Of a DNA stretch of 64,000 nucleotides, positions 45,166 to 55,465 are shown piece by piece. The first letter of the stretch is position 1, and each line of letters opens with the position of its first letter. The stretch covers positions 4,526,001 through 4,590,000 of the forward strand of contig JAULSU010000003.1 of NCBI GenBank assembly GCA_030512335.1. The letters are read 5' to 3'. The position numbers were made by a program, and so were the translations under genes. Source of the DNA: Immersiella caudata (lineage: Eukaryota; Ascomycota; Sordariomycetes; Sordariales; Lasiosphaeriaceae). Below the pieces are notes generated by a model, which saw only the letters and a program-made list of their open reading frames with translations, did no database searches and was not told where the DNA came from.

Positions 45166-46792
45166 CTACAAGATCTCTCTTTTCGACAACACGATATCCA
45201 ACTTCACCGGCTTCCTCAAAAACCCTTCGTGAATTTCCAACCCGTCCTGGGCCACCGTCACGTCATACCGTCGCACCCACTCCGCCAGGATCAGCTTCAG
45301 CTCCATCTCCGCCACGTTTCTCCCCACGCACGCCCGCGACCCGTGACTAAACGGAATGAATGCGTTCTTTTGTCGCGCCGTAACACGCTCCCACCGCTCC
45401 GGCCTGAACATATCCGCATCCCGCATCCAGCCCCCAGATGTCCTTGGAGCGGTGGATCGAATAACTTGGCACGATCAGCACCGTCCCAGGCGGGAAAAAG
45501 TACCTAGAAATCCAGATGCCCGAGGATTCATCTGGAATTTGCCTGGGTAAGCCAATTCCAGAGGTTGAGTGAGTGCGCAGGGGTTCGTAAATGACATTTC
45601 TCAAGTACGGCAGGCCACAGATCACGTCGAACGAAGAAACGACAACCGCCGAGGAAGGCGGGATGGCAACGTCCAGCTCGACACGCAGCTTGCGGACTAC
45701 CTCTGGGTGGCCGGCCACGTAGTACATGATGGCTGTGAGCGTGTTGGCCACCGTGTCGCTGCCAGCAATGAGCTGAATGAGGGCTTCAGCGGTGAGCTCC
45801 TCGCGGCTGAGGGGCTGGCCCTTGTCGTCGCGGCCTTCGCTAAGACGCTGGAGGAGGTCACTTCGCGTCGTGATTGTGTCCGCAGGGGCTTCAAGACGGG
45901 CTTGCACCTGTGCAATGGCGATCCCGGCCAAGTCGTCGACGGCTTGTAAGCCGTGAGAGAGGAAGGGATCCGGCAAGAAGCAAGCTCACGGCTTTAGCTC
46001 TGGCAGGCAGCCCAGTGTGGCTGAGACCTCGCCACGGCGGTTGAGGACTTGGATGGCTGGGACCATTACGGCGGGGCTGTCTGGTGTAGGACGCATCTCG
46101 GCGGTGTCCCCGTCAGACTTGAGCATACCAAATGGTGCGCCGAAGGCCAAGTCATCGATGATGTCGAAGGCGAGGTAGTTGAACCAGTGGAGGGCGTTGA
46201 GACGCGCGCCCGAGGTCCCATGTTGCTGGGCCAGTGCGTCCCACTGCTGGATAAACGTCTCAATATTGTCGTTCACGTAGGGCTCGAACTGGCTGGCTGA
46301 TCTGGGCGAGAAGGTGTGCGAGATGATCTTGCGCTTGTGTGTGTGGTCGGCGCGGTCGTGCGTGGTGAAGATGCCACGCCGAATGCTGACAAAGGCTTCG
46401 TAGAAGGGGGACTTGAGTAATCCGCTGCCGTGGTCGTAAATGGTGTAGATGGCCTCGTCAACGTTGATGCTGACGTGGTTCGGCTGGATCCGCACTCCGA
46501 GGCCGAGTTGGCTGTGGATGCGATCCACCACGGCGTATCGCCTGCCAAAGCGGCAGGCTCGCAGCAGCCAGAGGTCTGAAAATCGGGCGGAAAAGGGGTC
46601 AGGGATACGCCATAGGTAGCGATAGGTGATGAGGTATGAATTCAGCCTGGTTGTCTGCGACGAATCTGGGCACACGAAATTTCCTTTTTCGTTCACAATC
46701 CTGACCTGGGGTGAGCTGGGGTGAGCTATAGCTGATTTGCATGAGCAAGACCAGGGCCTATTTCTGGGACCTATAGCAGTCCTAGGCAGCAT
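45166..46792 (-). pseudogene. Cytochrome P450 (benzoate 4-monooxygenase-like), disrupted
   Basis: The - strand carries almost a full P450: FSDLWLLRACRFGRRYAVV, VRIQPNHVSIN, KRKIISHTFS, an I helix with LIAGSDT, a K-helix EPLR, the heme loop FSHGSRACVGRN and the end KPVKLDIVLSKREIL. Two lesions break it: a TGA at 45988-45986, where the frame is open on both sides and family members have an aromatic residue, and a tandem duplication of a 7-bp unit at 45415-45421/45422-45428 that shifts the frame just before DADMFRPERW. The N-terminus also lacks a clear membrane anchor. All other parts, including the cysteine ligand, look intact, so inactivation appears recent. No intron explains either lesion. 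Confidence 0.85.
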
Positions 46793-47323
46793 GGACTGAC
46801 GGTCCTAAAACCGAGGCTCCTGCCTTTCCGCTAATTATCTGTCGAAGTAGCTGTGCCAGGTGTAAATCGCTGTCATCCCTGTACTGAGCGGAGGAGACTT
46901 GATAGGACTGCCACAAAGCATTGTAGATGAGGGAAATTCGCAGGTCGCAAGTGACGATTACCTAGCGCATTAATATACAAATGATTGATCTACGGTGCAG
47001 GGTATTGTGATAAAGGGACTGTCGCTCATGGTATTTTGTCGAACGATAGGCTCTTACCTTGCCGTGTTTTGGTGACTTGCCGCATTGGAATTCGCTTGCA
47101 AGAACAGTATCTCGCGTGACTGTACCAGCGATACGGTTGTTGCACAGGGACTGTCCCTTTGTCACGGTTCGGGAGGCCGTGGTCATATGGGGTGGGTGAT
47201 AGACTCTTGGGTCAGCTGCTTTCTATCGTAGATCTCCAATCAAAGCATCACTAGGTAAGCAGCGAGCCGCCCATGCATCAACGAGAGGTCACACAGTTCT
47301 GCGAAAAACGTAGCAATTAATAG

Positions 47324-47560
47324 GTTATGTACTGGTATACACCATATGCTGGTATACTGTGGGACATCCTATCGGTGCTGGTATGTTATTATATACCATC
47401 CCAAATCTCGAACCGTGGTACCATGTACCATTCCATCAGTGTTGGTATATCATGTGCCATCTCGAATTCCGAGCCGGGATATCATGTACTATGCCAAAAA
47501 TCGAGTTGGGATATTGTGTACTATCCTAGGGTATGTACTGGTATATTCTGGGCCAAAATT
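47324..47560 (+). repeat. Degenerate tandem repeat with CTGGTATAC-like units
   Basis: Diverged units containing CTGGTATA, TTGGTATA or CTGGTATG recur every ~20-60 bases (near 47331, 47350, 47379, 47439, 47536), with intervening GTACCAT/GTACTAT and CTCGAA pieces. No coding potential was seen. Probably a decayed minisatellite. Confidence 0.55.
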
Positions 47561-48934
47561 TGGGACCGTGGCCCAGATTCGGGCCACTGAGTATTTCAAG
47601 ATGCTGACCGCTTTCAACGGGTGTGGCTCAGCTCTAGGTAATATCAAATCTGGGAGCAATGCTCAACAACCTGAAACTAGGCCTTTTAACCTAGAAGGTG
47701 GTATTTGATCAGCTAAGTAACAGCTTTACGGTGCAATTTCCGATGGCTTCAGTGATTTCCCAGGAATCACAAATGACTACGGATTCGCCCCAGAGCCGGG
47801 AAGCAAATAGCGGCCAGAAGAAGACATGGCGAAAATTGGTCAGGGATCAGCGATGCTCTGCCAAGAAGTGAAAGAAGCTGCTTCGCGCATTATCGTCAGA
47901 CCTTGGCTCATGAAGTGCTCAACAGCCGAAAAGCCATGAGATTATTCCGAACATATATTCAGTAAACATGGCATCCCTCGACAGCGCCGTGGTTTGCTAA
48001 CCTGCTTTCTCAGAAATAGGTCGCAAATACTTTCTTGGGAAAAGGGAGATACCGTATTCTTATACTTACACAGCGAGGATGAACTCATCCGTCAATCTTT
48101 GAGATCGGAACCCACCGTCGGATATGTGCACCGGTCCGTGGAAGCCATGATGTTCGGCATCTCCCAACCTATGGTATGTTTCGATCCATCTCTGTTAGCC
48201 AGCCATTCAAATTGCCGGACTGAGATGAGGGTAAGCAGCTTATTATGCGGGAGCGTCATGCCGCGGACGGTTGGTCCCTAGTGTTTGGATCAAATTACTT
48301 TCAAAAGCATCTAGTATCACCTCTCCCGACGAAAGTGATGTCGATGTAAATGTACCACAATATTACAGTACCGGGTACAAGGCATCGCTCAGATCAATAC
48401 TTCATATCTCTGATGCTCGGGGAACCTTAGGACAAAGAAATTTCGCCGCCAAAGATCGAAGGTGCCTAGCCTCACTCAGAACAACCACTCGAGTAAACTT
48501 GACCCTTTAAATAGCAAGCCGAAGGTTGTCCCCAGAGTCCAGAAAGTAAAACCTCTCTTCAAGCCACACCATAACGTAAATGATAAGCGAGCGCCGCAGA
48601 CAAGCGAGTGCCGCATTTCGTTCCTCACATATAACCCCGAAACACACCCTTGCTAAAACCATCAAATATAAGTAAAATTACTATAAACTGCAGAATGATA
48701 TGTTCAAAGTTCAATATTAACGTAGATTTACAATATTAGCTGCTGACCAAGCTGTTTTATAAGAATCATAGCGTGCAGTCAGGCTCTTGTATGAAGTTAT
48801 AGCTGCCACTGTGTCTTAACCACTCAACATTATATTTAAAATTATACATAAAATACCAATAAAATCTAGACGCATAAGTAACTATTGCTTCGTAGCGGCT
48901 TACGAGCCTGTACTACAGCGCCTGAGAGCCTGTA

Positions 48935-48955
48935 GAAGCCTGTAGTACAGGCTTC
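48935..48955. repeat. Perfect 10-bp-arm palindrome
   Basis: Arms GAAGCCTGTA and TACAGGCTTC around a single G. A related CCTGTACTACAG stretch lies just upstream (48907-48918). No function is assigned; it may be part of a decayed element. Confidence 0.8.
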
Positions 48956-49040
48956 TTTCAGGGGAAGAAGTGCAAGTACGGTGCCCCAAAGGAGCGCTAT
49001 GTGGATACGACAGCGAAGCTTACTAAGGTGCTGAAGGAAG

Positions 49041-49276
49041 TGTCAAAAAGAAAGGGGTTCAGGGGCCCTGGGCTTTCGGTCAGCAAAGCTGACTGGATGC
49101 CTGGCACTGCCTGAACGCCAGTCAGTCTCAGCCATAGTGTTGACAAAGTTGAATCCTACGAATTGGCTTATAGAGAAGGAGGCTCTGGCTAAAAGCCAGA
49201 ACCTCAACAAGCAATACAATCAAGCCGCTACAGCCCAGTTCATTCCCACCCATTCCAAGGTGCAGTGTTTCTGACA
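49041..49276 (+). mobile_element. MITE-like element, copy 1
   Basis: A 236-bp segment with high identity by eye (not computed) over its whole length to the reverse complement of 58762-58996. It starts TGTCAAAAA and ends TTTCTGACA; the left end is one base off the 9-bp terminal inverted repeat (TGTCAGAAA) that is perfect in the other copy. It is non-coding: the best frame in either copy is interrupted. The flanks (GGAAG left, GTAGC right) do not form a clear target duplication. Internal landmarks shared with copy 2 include GGGGTTCAGG, GCCCTGGGCTT and CAAGCAATACAATCAAGC. Confidence 0.75.
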
Positions 49277-50968
49277 GTAGCTGTGTAGGTTTCTCGTGTA
49301 GTACGCCTTTGTTTGTTGCCCCTAATTACCATCTTCTGCCTTGCATTTCTGGAAAGCACTAGGCTTTTCCTTACCTAAGGCTACAGGGAAATCATCTATG
49401 CATCCGTTAGGGAACAGCTTAATAGAGATTGCGGTGGTTTCGACGACATTATTGATGGAAAGGGTGTAACACGGGTAGCCACCGTGGAACAGAAATGTGG
49501 CCCTGTGGACGCTGAACAAATCTATTCTGAATCTGTGACAACCTGCAAGTCGCCCTAATAGGCCGGGTCGGGCCGACGTGTCCCCGTAGACGCCACGGTG
49601 CCGAATAGAGGGGTACTGTGTTCACACAGTGGCCTCTGTGTTCTTAGCACCCCTGTGGACAGAGGCGAGGGTTTCCGAAGAGACGGAGAGGCCTCTGGAG
49701 GGAAAACCTCTGTGGGTTGCTCAAGCCAAAGAGACAGAGGCTGGTACAAGTTACCTCCAGCTCTTTATAGTATAGATAGTTACCATAGTAAGCTTGTGGT
49801 GAGGAATCCTTCTGGTTCCTCACGTAAGTGTTCGCTTCGTCAATTGAGCCGATTTCAATTGTGTTCTACTGCATAGTCACCCGATGTGCTACTGTGTACT
49901 CTAGTGACGTACGACCCTTGACCTGGTGAACCCCCCGTCTGTAAGGACTTGCCTCTGTATTACCCCTCTCACCCAACCAACCATTCCCAGGACCCTGCCG
50001 AACGCCCGTCAACAGGCACCAGTCGTAACAGAACCACGATAATTGACAATGGCCTCGAAGGACCTTGCCCTTCGACATACATTCTGGTTCTGATAAACTG
50101 TCTATGTACTGAGGTCCCCCTGGGACCGAGATTTCTGCCTGTGACTCCTGTCTTACGCGAGGCCGGCCCCTGGCCAGCTTTTGCACAGGGGGTCGTGGTG
50201 CCAATCAGGGTGTCAGGGGCGTAACCCTAATCCCCTAAGGGCCATAAGGGTGTTCAGCGTGTGACAAAGGGATAGAGCTTTATTATGTTGCTTGGTGGAG
50301 AACTTAGTGTTGTGAACACCTCAACTGTAGAAGCAGGGTTTTAATCTTTCCCCTTCCCGTGACGAAACTGGTATCCCTGCCATACTCTCCCTTCCAGTGG
50401 CCGAGAAGATGTATCGACCCCTTTACTCTATTAGTGCCGGTTAGCTAGAAGAAACCCGCTTTGACATCGAGTGTGAGCAGGATATACTTGACTGTCAACT
50501 ACGAGCCTCTCGACTTCAATAGCTGGCGCTACGCTGGGGAGACTTTCCTAAAAAAAGAACCGCGGCTGACGCAAAGTCAGATCTGCAGTACTCTCTGTCT
50601 GAGGATGAATTTAAGATGCCGGTGGGGATCGTAAGCTTAATGGGTGACAGATCAAGAATCTTGTGAAAAAGGCTTGGTTGTCGGCTAATCAGAGCGAGAA
50701 GCTACTGACGTTGGAGAACTGGCAGACGGTGACGAAGCTGAAAAGCGGGACTCCAGGTTTTGGGCAGGAGGGTTATGAGTCATGAAGCCCTTGCGCCTTC
50801 CGAGCACTCCAGAGTGAGACTACAATCCCCGCTTTAACCCCACACAGCAATTTTTTCCTCCCTTGATCCCCCGTGTTCTCAAGTTCTAGGCATACAAGAG
50901 TGACATCACAGGTGTTGTCACCTGTCCTCCATTCTCTTGCGCAAACAGCCCCCAGACTCATGACCATC
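49277..50968. other. Gene-poor tract between element copy 1 and the exporter gene
   Basis: No intact gene. Around 49535-49900 the sequence looks like a decayed LTR (TGTGACAACC start, a CTCTTTATAG promoter-like piece, a hairpin with GTGAGGAA/TTCCTCAC arms at about 49798-49822), but no second LTR or internal domain was found, so this is only a suggestion. Around 50460-50780 there are fragments without an open frame. Confidence 0.4.
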
Positions 50969-52840
50969 CTAGTTCTTTTTTGGCGCTCCCAACCTCCCGA
51001 CATCCCGCAGCCCCAATGCAGCGCCCGCTGACAAGATCATCAGCACGAAGCACGTGGCAAAGGCAGCTCTGTATCCCGCCAGGCTTGCTTGGGCCCCGTC
51101 TCCTCCCTCCAAGCCGCCCCGACCACCCTCACCACCCAGCAACCTTGTCACGGCAGCCGAGACCACGGCCACCAGGCTCATGCCCAAGGATGTGCCGAGC
51201 TGGGCCACAGCGTTGAAGACGGCCCCCGCAAGGGAGTGCATCTCGGGGGGGAAGACGCTAGTGATGACCATGTGGGCCATGGTGAAGAGAACATCGACCG
51301 ACACGGGCCCCAGGGCCACGGCCCAAAACGCAGCCGCCCACCACGGCCAGGCTGGGTCGATGCACACCATGATGAGCGGCGACAGGGCCGACATGAGGGA
51401 CACGACAGCCAGCAGCCGGTGGGCAGCAAAGTGTTGCACGAAAAGGCCGGTGAGCGGGTTGAGGACGAGGCCGACGACGACGTTGGGGAGGAGCCACCAC
51501 GAGGCCTCGACGGGCGAGGCGTGCTGCACGCGCTGGAAGAAGAGGCTCAGGAGCAGCTCGCCGGACTGGTAGGCGGCCCAGGCGAGGAGGACCATGGCGC
51601 TGATGGCGACAAAGGCCGTGTTGTCGTGCCAGACGGCCTTGGGGATCAGGGCCGGAAGGCCGTGTCTGTCCCGGTGGCGCAGCCAAAGGGGGAAAACGAG
51701 AGCGATCAGGGCGATGCCCAAGACGAGGGGGATGGTGGCCTGGAGCGGGTCCCACACCAGCCGGGTTGGGTCTTCGGTGATGATGGCGCTGGCATACGAC
51801 ACGAGCCCCAAACCAGCGCTGGAAATGGCCAGCCCGGTCCAATCGATGCCGCTGGCCAGGCTCCTCCACCACACTTGCACCTTCTTTCCATGCATCCTCG
51901 TGTCCTTGCCTGGTCTGTTGAGGCTGGTGCCGCGCCGCAGATTATACCAGTTGGCCACGACCAAGACGCCCAGCACGCCGGCACAGACGTAGTACCCGAC
52001 CCGCCAGCTGCCCAACGTCTCCTCCAGCGCACCCTCCAGCACCATGCCGGCCGAGAAACCCAACGGTTGGGCCACGCCCATGGTCGCGAAGCCCATGTTG
52101 CGCGCCCGGCCCGGCGGCAGTCGACGCGTGACGATGCTCACGCCCGTGGGGAGACACATGCTGGTGCCGATGCCCTGGAGCGCCCGGAAGAGGATAAGCT
52201 GGCCGCCGTTCTGCGCTAGGCTCTGGGCTAGAACAAAGACGAAGACGAGGGCGGTTCCGAGGATGTTGATGGTTGTGTCGGCCCCGGCCACCACCGCCGT
52301 CGGTGCTTTCCCATTGTGCTGCTGCTGCTGCTGCTGCCACTGCTGCTGAACCGTCGACGAACCTGATGTGGCGTCGGACACGGACTCGTAATCGGATTCG
52401 TTGGACCCGTCGGACTCGGACTCGGGCGGCGAGAGGTGATCGGCTACGGCACCAAAAAGCAGCATGCAGCAGCCGCAGGTCAGCGAGTACGACGACGACG
52501 GCCAAAGCAACAGATGCGACGGCAATTGGAGGTCCGCGGCAATGTTGGGCAGGCCGACAGTAAGGAGGCCATTGGAAAAGCTGGCGGAAAACGTGACCAA
52601 GGAGAGACTAAGGATGAGGGCGGCCGTCTGCGGGCCACTGAGTAGTGTCTTTGCCTTGAACGGTTCCGAAGAGGGAGAAGGTCGACACGGAGGTAATAAT
52701 GGCGAAGACGGAGAGGCCAAGGGAGATGGGGATGCTGTTGGAACAAGGTCATTTGGAGCGAGGTCATTGCAGGAGCCGTAGCACCCAGACCTGCAATCAT
52801 TGGGCGTCGGCGGTGCCATGTTTGATGCTGCAGAGTTCAA
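50969..52840 (-). CDS. MFS drug:H+ antiporter (DHA2-type, 14-TM) exporter
   Basis: A single 623-codon exon. A Ser/Pro-rich cytosolic head precedes TM1 (AALILSLSLVTFSASFSNGLL). The family motif region follows (GLPNIAADLQLP, LLWPSSSYSL, and RALQGIGTSMCLPTGVSI, motif C-like). A loop between TM3 and TM4 is expanded by an acidic/Ser stretch and a CAG-encoded Gln run. About 14 hydrophobic helices are visible, ending LILMILSAGAALGL-like near the C-terminus. DHA2 exporters of fungi often belong to metabolite clusters and expel the product; the amidinotransferase lies 445 bp away on the same strand. No intron. Confidence 0.88.
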   Translation of the reverse strand: MNSAASNMAPPTPNDCRSGCYGSCNDLAPNDLVPTASPSPLASPSSPLLPPCRPSPSSEPFKAKTLLSGPQTAALILSLSLVTFSASFSNGLLTVGLPNIAADLQLPSHLLLWPSSSYSLTCGCCMLLFGAVADHLSPPESESDGSNESDYESVSDATSGSSTVQQQWQQQQQQHNGKAPTAVVAGADTTINILGTALVFVFVLAQSLAQNGGQLILFRALQGIGTSMCLPTGVSIVTRRLPPGRARNMGFATMGVAQPLGFSAGMVLEGALEETLGSWRVGYYVCAGVLGVLVVANWYNLRRGTSLNRPGKDTRMHGKKVQVWWRSLASGIDWTGLAISSAGLGLVSYASAIITEDPTRLVWDPLQATIPLVLGIALIALVFPLWLRHRDRHGLPALIPKAVWHDNTAFVAISAMVLLAWAAYQSGELLLSLFFQRVQHASPVEASWWLLPNVVVGLVLNPLTGLFVQHFAAHRLLAVVSLMSALSPLIMVCIDPAWPWWAAAFWAVALGPVSVDVLFTMAHMVITSVFPPEMHSLAGAVFNAVAQLGTSLGMSLVAVVSAAVTRLLGGEGGRGGLEGGDGAQASLAGYRAAFATCFVLMILSAGAALGLRDVGRLGAPKKN

Positions 52841-53285
52841 GTTACGTAAAAAGGGTAGAGTGACAACAGGATGTCGGCGTGCGTGCGTGCGTTGCCGTAC
52901 AGTACTACCTAATTAACCTTGAGTAGTAGGTCGCCAGCAATAGCAGCTCTTTGCAACAACGAGGAGGACAAGAAGAATGACTAGAGCGATGAAAGGAATC
53001 GGGGAAATAGATGCAAAGAGGCTGCAGTGCGCGCAAGTTTGGGCTGCATCCTTGACTTCTTTCATATCTAAGGTACATCCCTATCCCCCCCCCCCCCCCC
53101 CCCCCACCCTCCTTCCCACCCCAATTTTTTTGCCTAGGATCACCCGCCCAGAGGTTTTGTTCGTACTGCTAGGTTCGATCGGGGCTGTCTCAGTCCCCCA
53201 CCCCCTCCCCCTCCCCCCCTTCCAACAACAACAATAAACCTTGGCTCCACAAAGAAAAAGCCGAAAAAAAAGAGGCTAGAATGTC
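52841..53285. other. Intergenic region with a 21-base C run
   Basis: Promoter of the exporter and 3' end of the amidinotransferase gene. It contains 21 consecutive C at 53085-53105. No gene supported. Confidence 0.5.
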
Positions 53286-54599
53286 TCACTCCTCCTCCCC
53301 GCGCACCAGATCAACCGTGGCACAGTGGAACGAGCCCCCGATGCTGTGCACATGGCGAAAGGGCACCAAGATTGGCTCCATGCCGAAGCGGGTCCGCAGC
53401 CAGTCGGCAAACTCAACGTCATCTTGCTCGACGACAATGCGCTTCTCGTCGAGGCTCAAGGCGTTGAGCACGAGCCAGGGCGAGCACATGTAGCTCGGCG
53501 GGCCGTCGGCTCGCGCCTTGGGGACAAAAGGGTACGGGTGTAGCTCCCAGTCGCGCAGGACCGCGTGCCGACGAAGGGCGGCCTCGGTGACGCGGTCGGG
53601 GTTGTAGATCAGCAGACCTCGACGGAGGGGCAGAATGGTAGCATCAATGTGCATGGCGTGCGGGTCCGTGACTTGGACAAGCTCGAGCGTGTGGCCTGGC
53701 GGGAGGAGCGCCCGGAGGTACGACACACCCTTTTCGTTGGTGACGTGGCTGAGCTGGCCTAGAACAGTTTGCCCGAAGCGCATGAAATCAGCCGCGTCAA
53801 ACGCGGGACGCGAGTCGTTGATTGCCCACTGCGAATTCTTTGGATCATCGTAGATGGTGTCCTTGCCGATGATGGTGGGCGCACGGCAGATTCTGGCCGC
53901 GTGTTGTTTCGCACCAGGATGGTCGTCGTCGTCGTCGTTGTGGTCGTTGTGGTCGTTGTCGTCGCGCATCAGCTCGTCCAAAATGCCGCCGTAGGCCAGG
54001 CGAATCTCGTCGCGCCGGCAGCGCCACGCAAAGGGCGCCTCGATCAACGTGTTACCCACGACCATGAGCCCGTCGCGCGGCATGGCCCCCGTGTAGCCGC
54101 CCACGGCCAGCCAGTCAACCTGGCGCGGCCGGTACACGCGGATGCCCGCATCCTGGAGCACGCCGGCAAAGTGGTTGAGCTCGGCTGTGGCGGCCGCCGT
54201 GATCTCGTGCGAGAAGACGTGCCCGGGCCGGAAATGGCGCTGATGCTGCGCCGGCATGGTTGCGGTAATCATGTGCTCCGGCTCGGATGGAAAAACCGAG
54301 TGCTCGGCACACCCGACAATGACGGCCCGGAGGGGAGACCATTCATCTGACGCGCCAAGCACCGGGATGGTTGGCGTTTGTTGCTGCTGCTGCTGCTGCT
54401 GTTCCTGCTGCTGTTCCAGCTCCTGCGCGGGAGACAACAACAACCCTTGTCTTGGAGGAAGAGGAGATTCCAAGCCTGGTCTGACGTGGTGGGCAAGGGA
54501 CGACGAATCAGACGAGGGGGCGGGGTCAGCGGGAGAGTGGGAGGACGAGGGCGTGTGTAACCGAGACGAAGACATGCTGGGATGGCCCCTTGGGCTCAA
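53286..54599 (-). CDS. Glycine/inosamine-type amidinotransferase (GATM/AGAT family)
   Basis: A single exon of 437 residues; an in-frame Met9 is an alternative start. The first ~75 residues are low complexity with a Gln run. The catalytic domain from about 80 has the AGAT signatures: EWSPLRAVIVG, the Asp of FDAADFMRFG (Asp268), MHID (His317, Asp319) and GGSFHC (Cys426). The Asp-to-His spacing of 49 equals that of human GATM (Asp254-His303), and the nucleophilic Cys is at the expected place. These enzymes move an amidino group from arginine to an amine, as in creatine and several bacterial guanidino natural products. An acidic His/Asp insert (DDNDHNDHNDDDDDH) at about 213-227 is unusual. Neighbours are an MFS exporter and a divergent P450, which suggests a small biosynthetic cluster. 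Confidence 0.9.
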   Translation of the reverse strand: MSPRGHPSMSSSRLHTPSSSHSPADPAPSSDSSSLAHHVRPGLESPLPPRQGLLLSPAQELEQQQEQQQQQQQQTPTIPVLGASDEWSPLRAVIVGCAEHSVFPSEPEHMITATMPAQHQRHFRPGHVFSHEITAAATAELNHFAGVLQDAGIRVYRPRQVDWLAVGGYTGAMPRDGLMVVGNTLIEAPFAWRCRRDEIRLAYGGILDELMRDDNDHNDHNDDDDDHPGAKQHAARICRAPTIIGKDTIYDDPKNSQWAINDSRPAFDAADFMRFGQTVLGQLSHVTNEKGVSYLRALLPPGHTLELVQVTDPHAMHIDATILPLRRGLLIYNPDRVTEAALRRHAVLRDWELHPYPFVPKARADGPPSYMCSPWLVLNALSLDEKRIVVEQDDVEFADWLRTRFGMEPILVPFRHVHSIGGSFHCATVDLVRGEEE

Positions 54600-55465
54600 G
54601 AGAATAATACAATGGAAGCAAATTGGTGGCGTGTTGGGACGAGAAAAGTAGGCTTGGTCGGTCGTGGCTGAATTGATGCCATCTCTTGTCGCAGCCGAGC
54701 ATCCTTTATGTACCTTCCTAGAGGTACCTTACCTTGGGTACTTATAAATTTTGCTCTCGTCCTCCGAGTAGTCTCCTTCTCCTCCTCCTCCCGGCCAAGC
54801 CAGCTGCAGCTGCGGATGCGAAAATAGCCATACGATCCTACAAATGCAATGAAACTTAGTCATTGGATCACGTCGTCAATTTGAACGATCCATCCTACCC
54901 TTTTTTTTGGGGGGGGGGGGGGGGTTGTTTTTTTTCGTTTATTTTCGTGACGCCGGCTCCGGCGCGGGGTCCCCGTGGAAGAGCGGCGGGGGATCTACTG
55001 TTCGAGTAACACGGCTTCCGATTTCTCTTGCTTCCCCTAGATTTCTCTTCCGATCCGGTCTGCAGACGTGCCACCATTTGGCGACGGATCTTCCCGCAAT
55101 ACGGTAATGGGGAAGGCTAGCGGTGTTACCGTCCGATCTACAGCGCGTCAACGATACGGGCGGCTCGTCTTCCGGGTCGTTGACAGAGAATTGGCATGGC
55201 CTTTGTTTGGCTGCCGTGGTCTTGCGCTTCATGTTGCGTCTCCATGCCTAAGGCAGGCAGAAAGTTCGGGAGCCTGGGAAGGGTCCCCCGGGAATCACCT
55301 CGTATTCGGGCGGTTGCGTCCGCCCTCAGACAGTCTTGCATTTCAATGTGTCAAAGAATAAGTTCTCCACGACACTTATTACGGGGCTGGCTTTGATGAG
55401 TGCTCTGCTTTTTTTTTCTTGTCGTTCCCACCCAGAGTTGAGATACCGGGAAGGAACGACGAGAA
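54600..55465. promoter_or_regulatory. Bidirectional promoter between amidinotransferase and P450
   Basis: An 866-bp divergent interval. It contains a T8-G16 homopolymer pair at 54901-54924 and CT-rich stretches near each ATG. No defined transcription-factor site is claimed. The head-to-head arrangement suggests co-expression. Confidence 0.5.

Larger units (their letters stand above)
46793..49040. other. Gene-poor, AT-richer tract with degenerate repeats
   Basis: No gene supported. AT content rises towards 48650-48880 and frames are short, as in old repeat-derived DNA. It includes the degenerate GGTATA-type repeat at 47324-47560 and a perfect palindrome at 48935-48955. It leads into the MITE-like element at 49041. 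Confidence 0.55.

Noticed and set aside
49535..49900. Possible solitary LTR
   Set aside because: Only start-like and TATA-like pieces seen; no matching second copy, target duplication, primer-binding site or internal domains.
51089..52219. 376-codon + strand frame opposite the MFS gene
   Set aside because: Antisense shadow; the MFS frame has helices and family motifs, this one is His/Gly/Asp low complexity.
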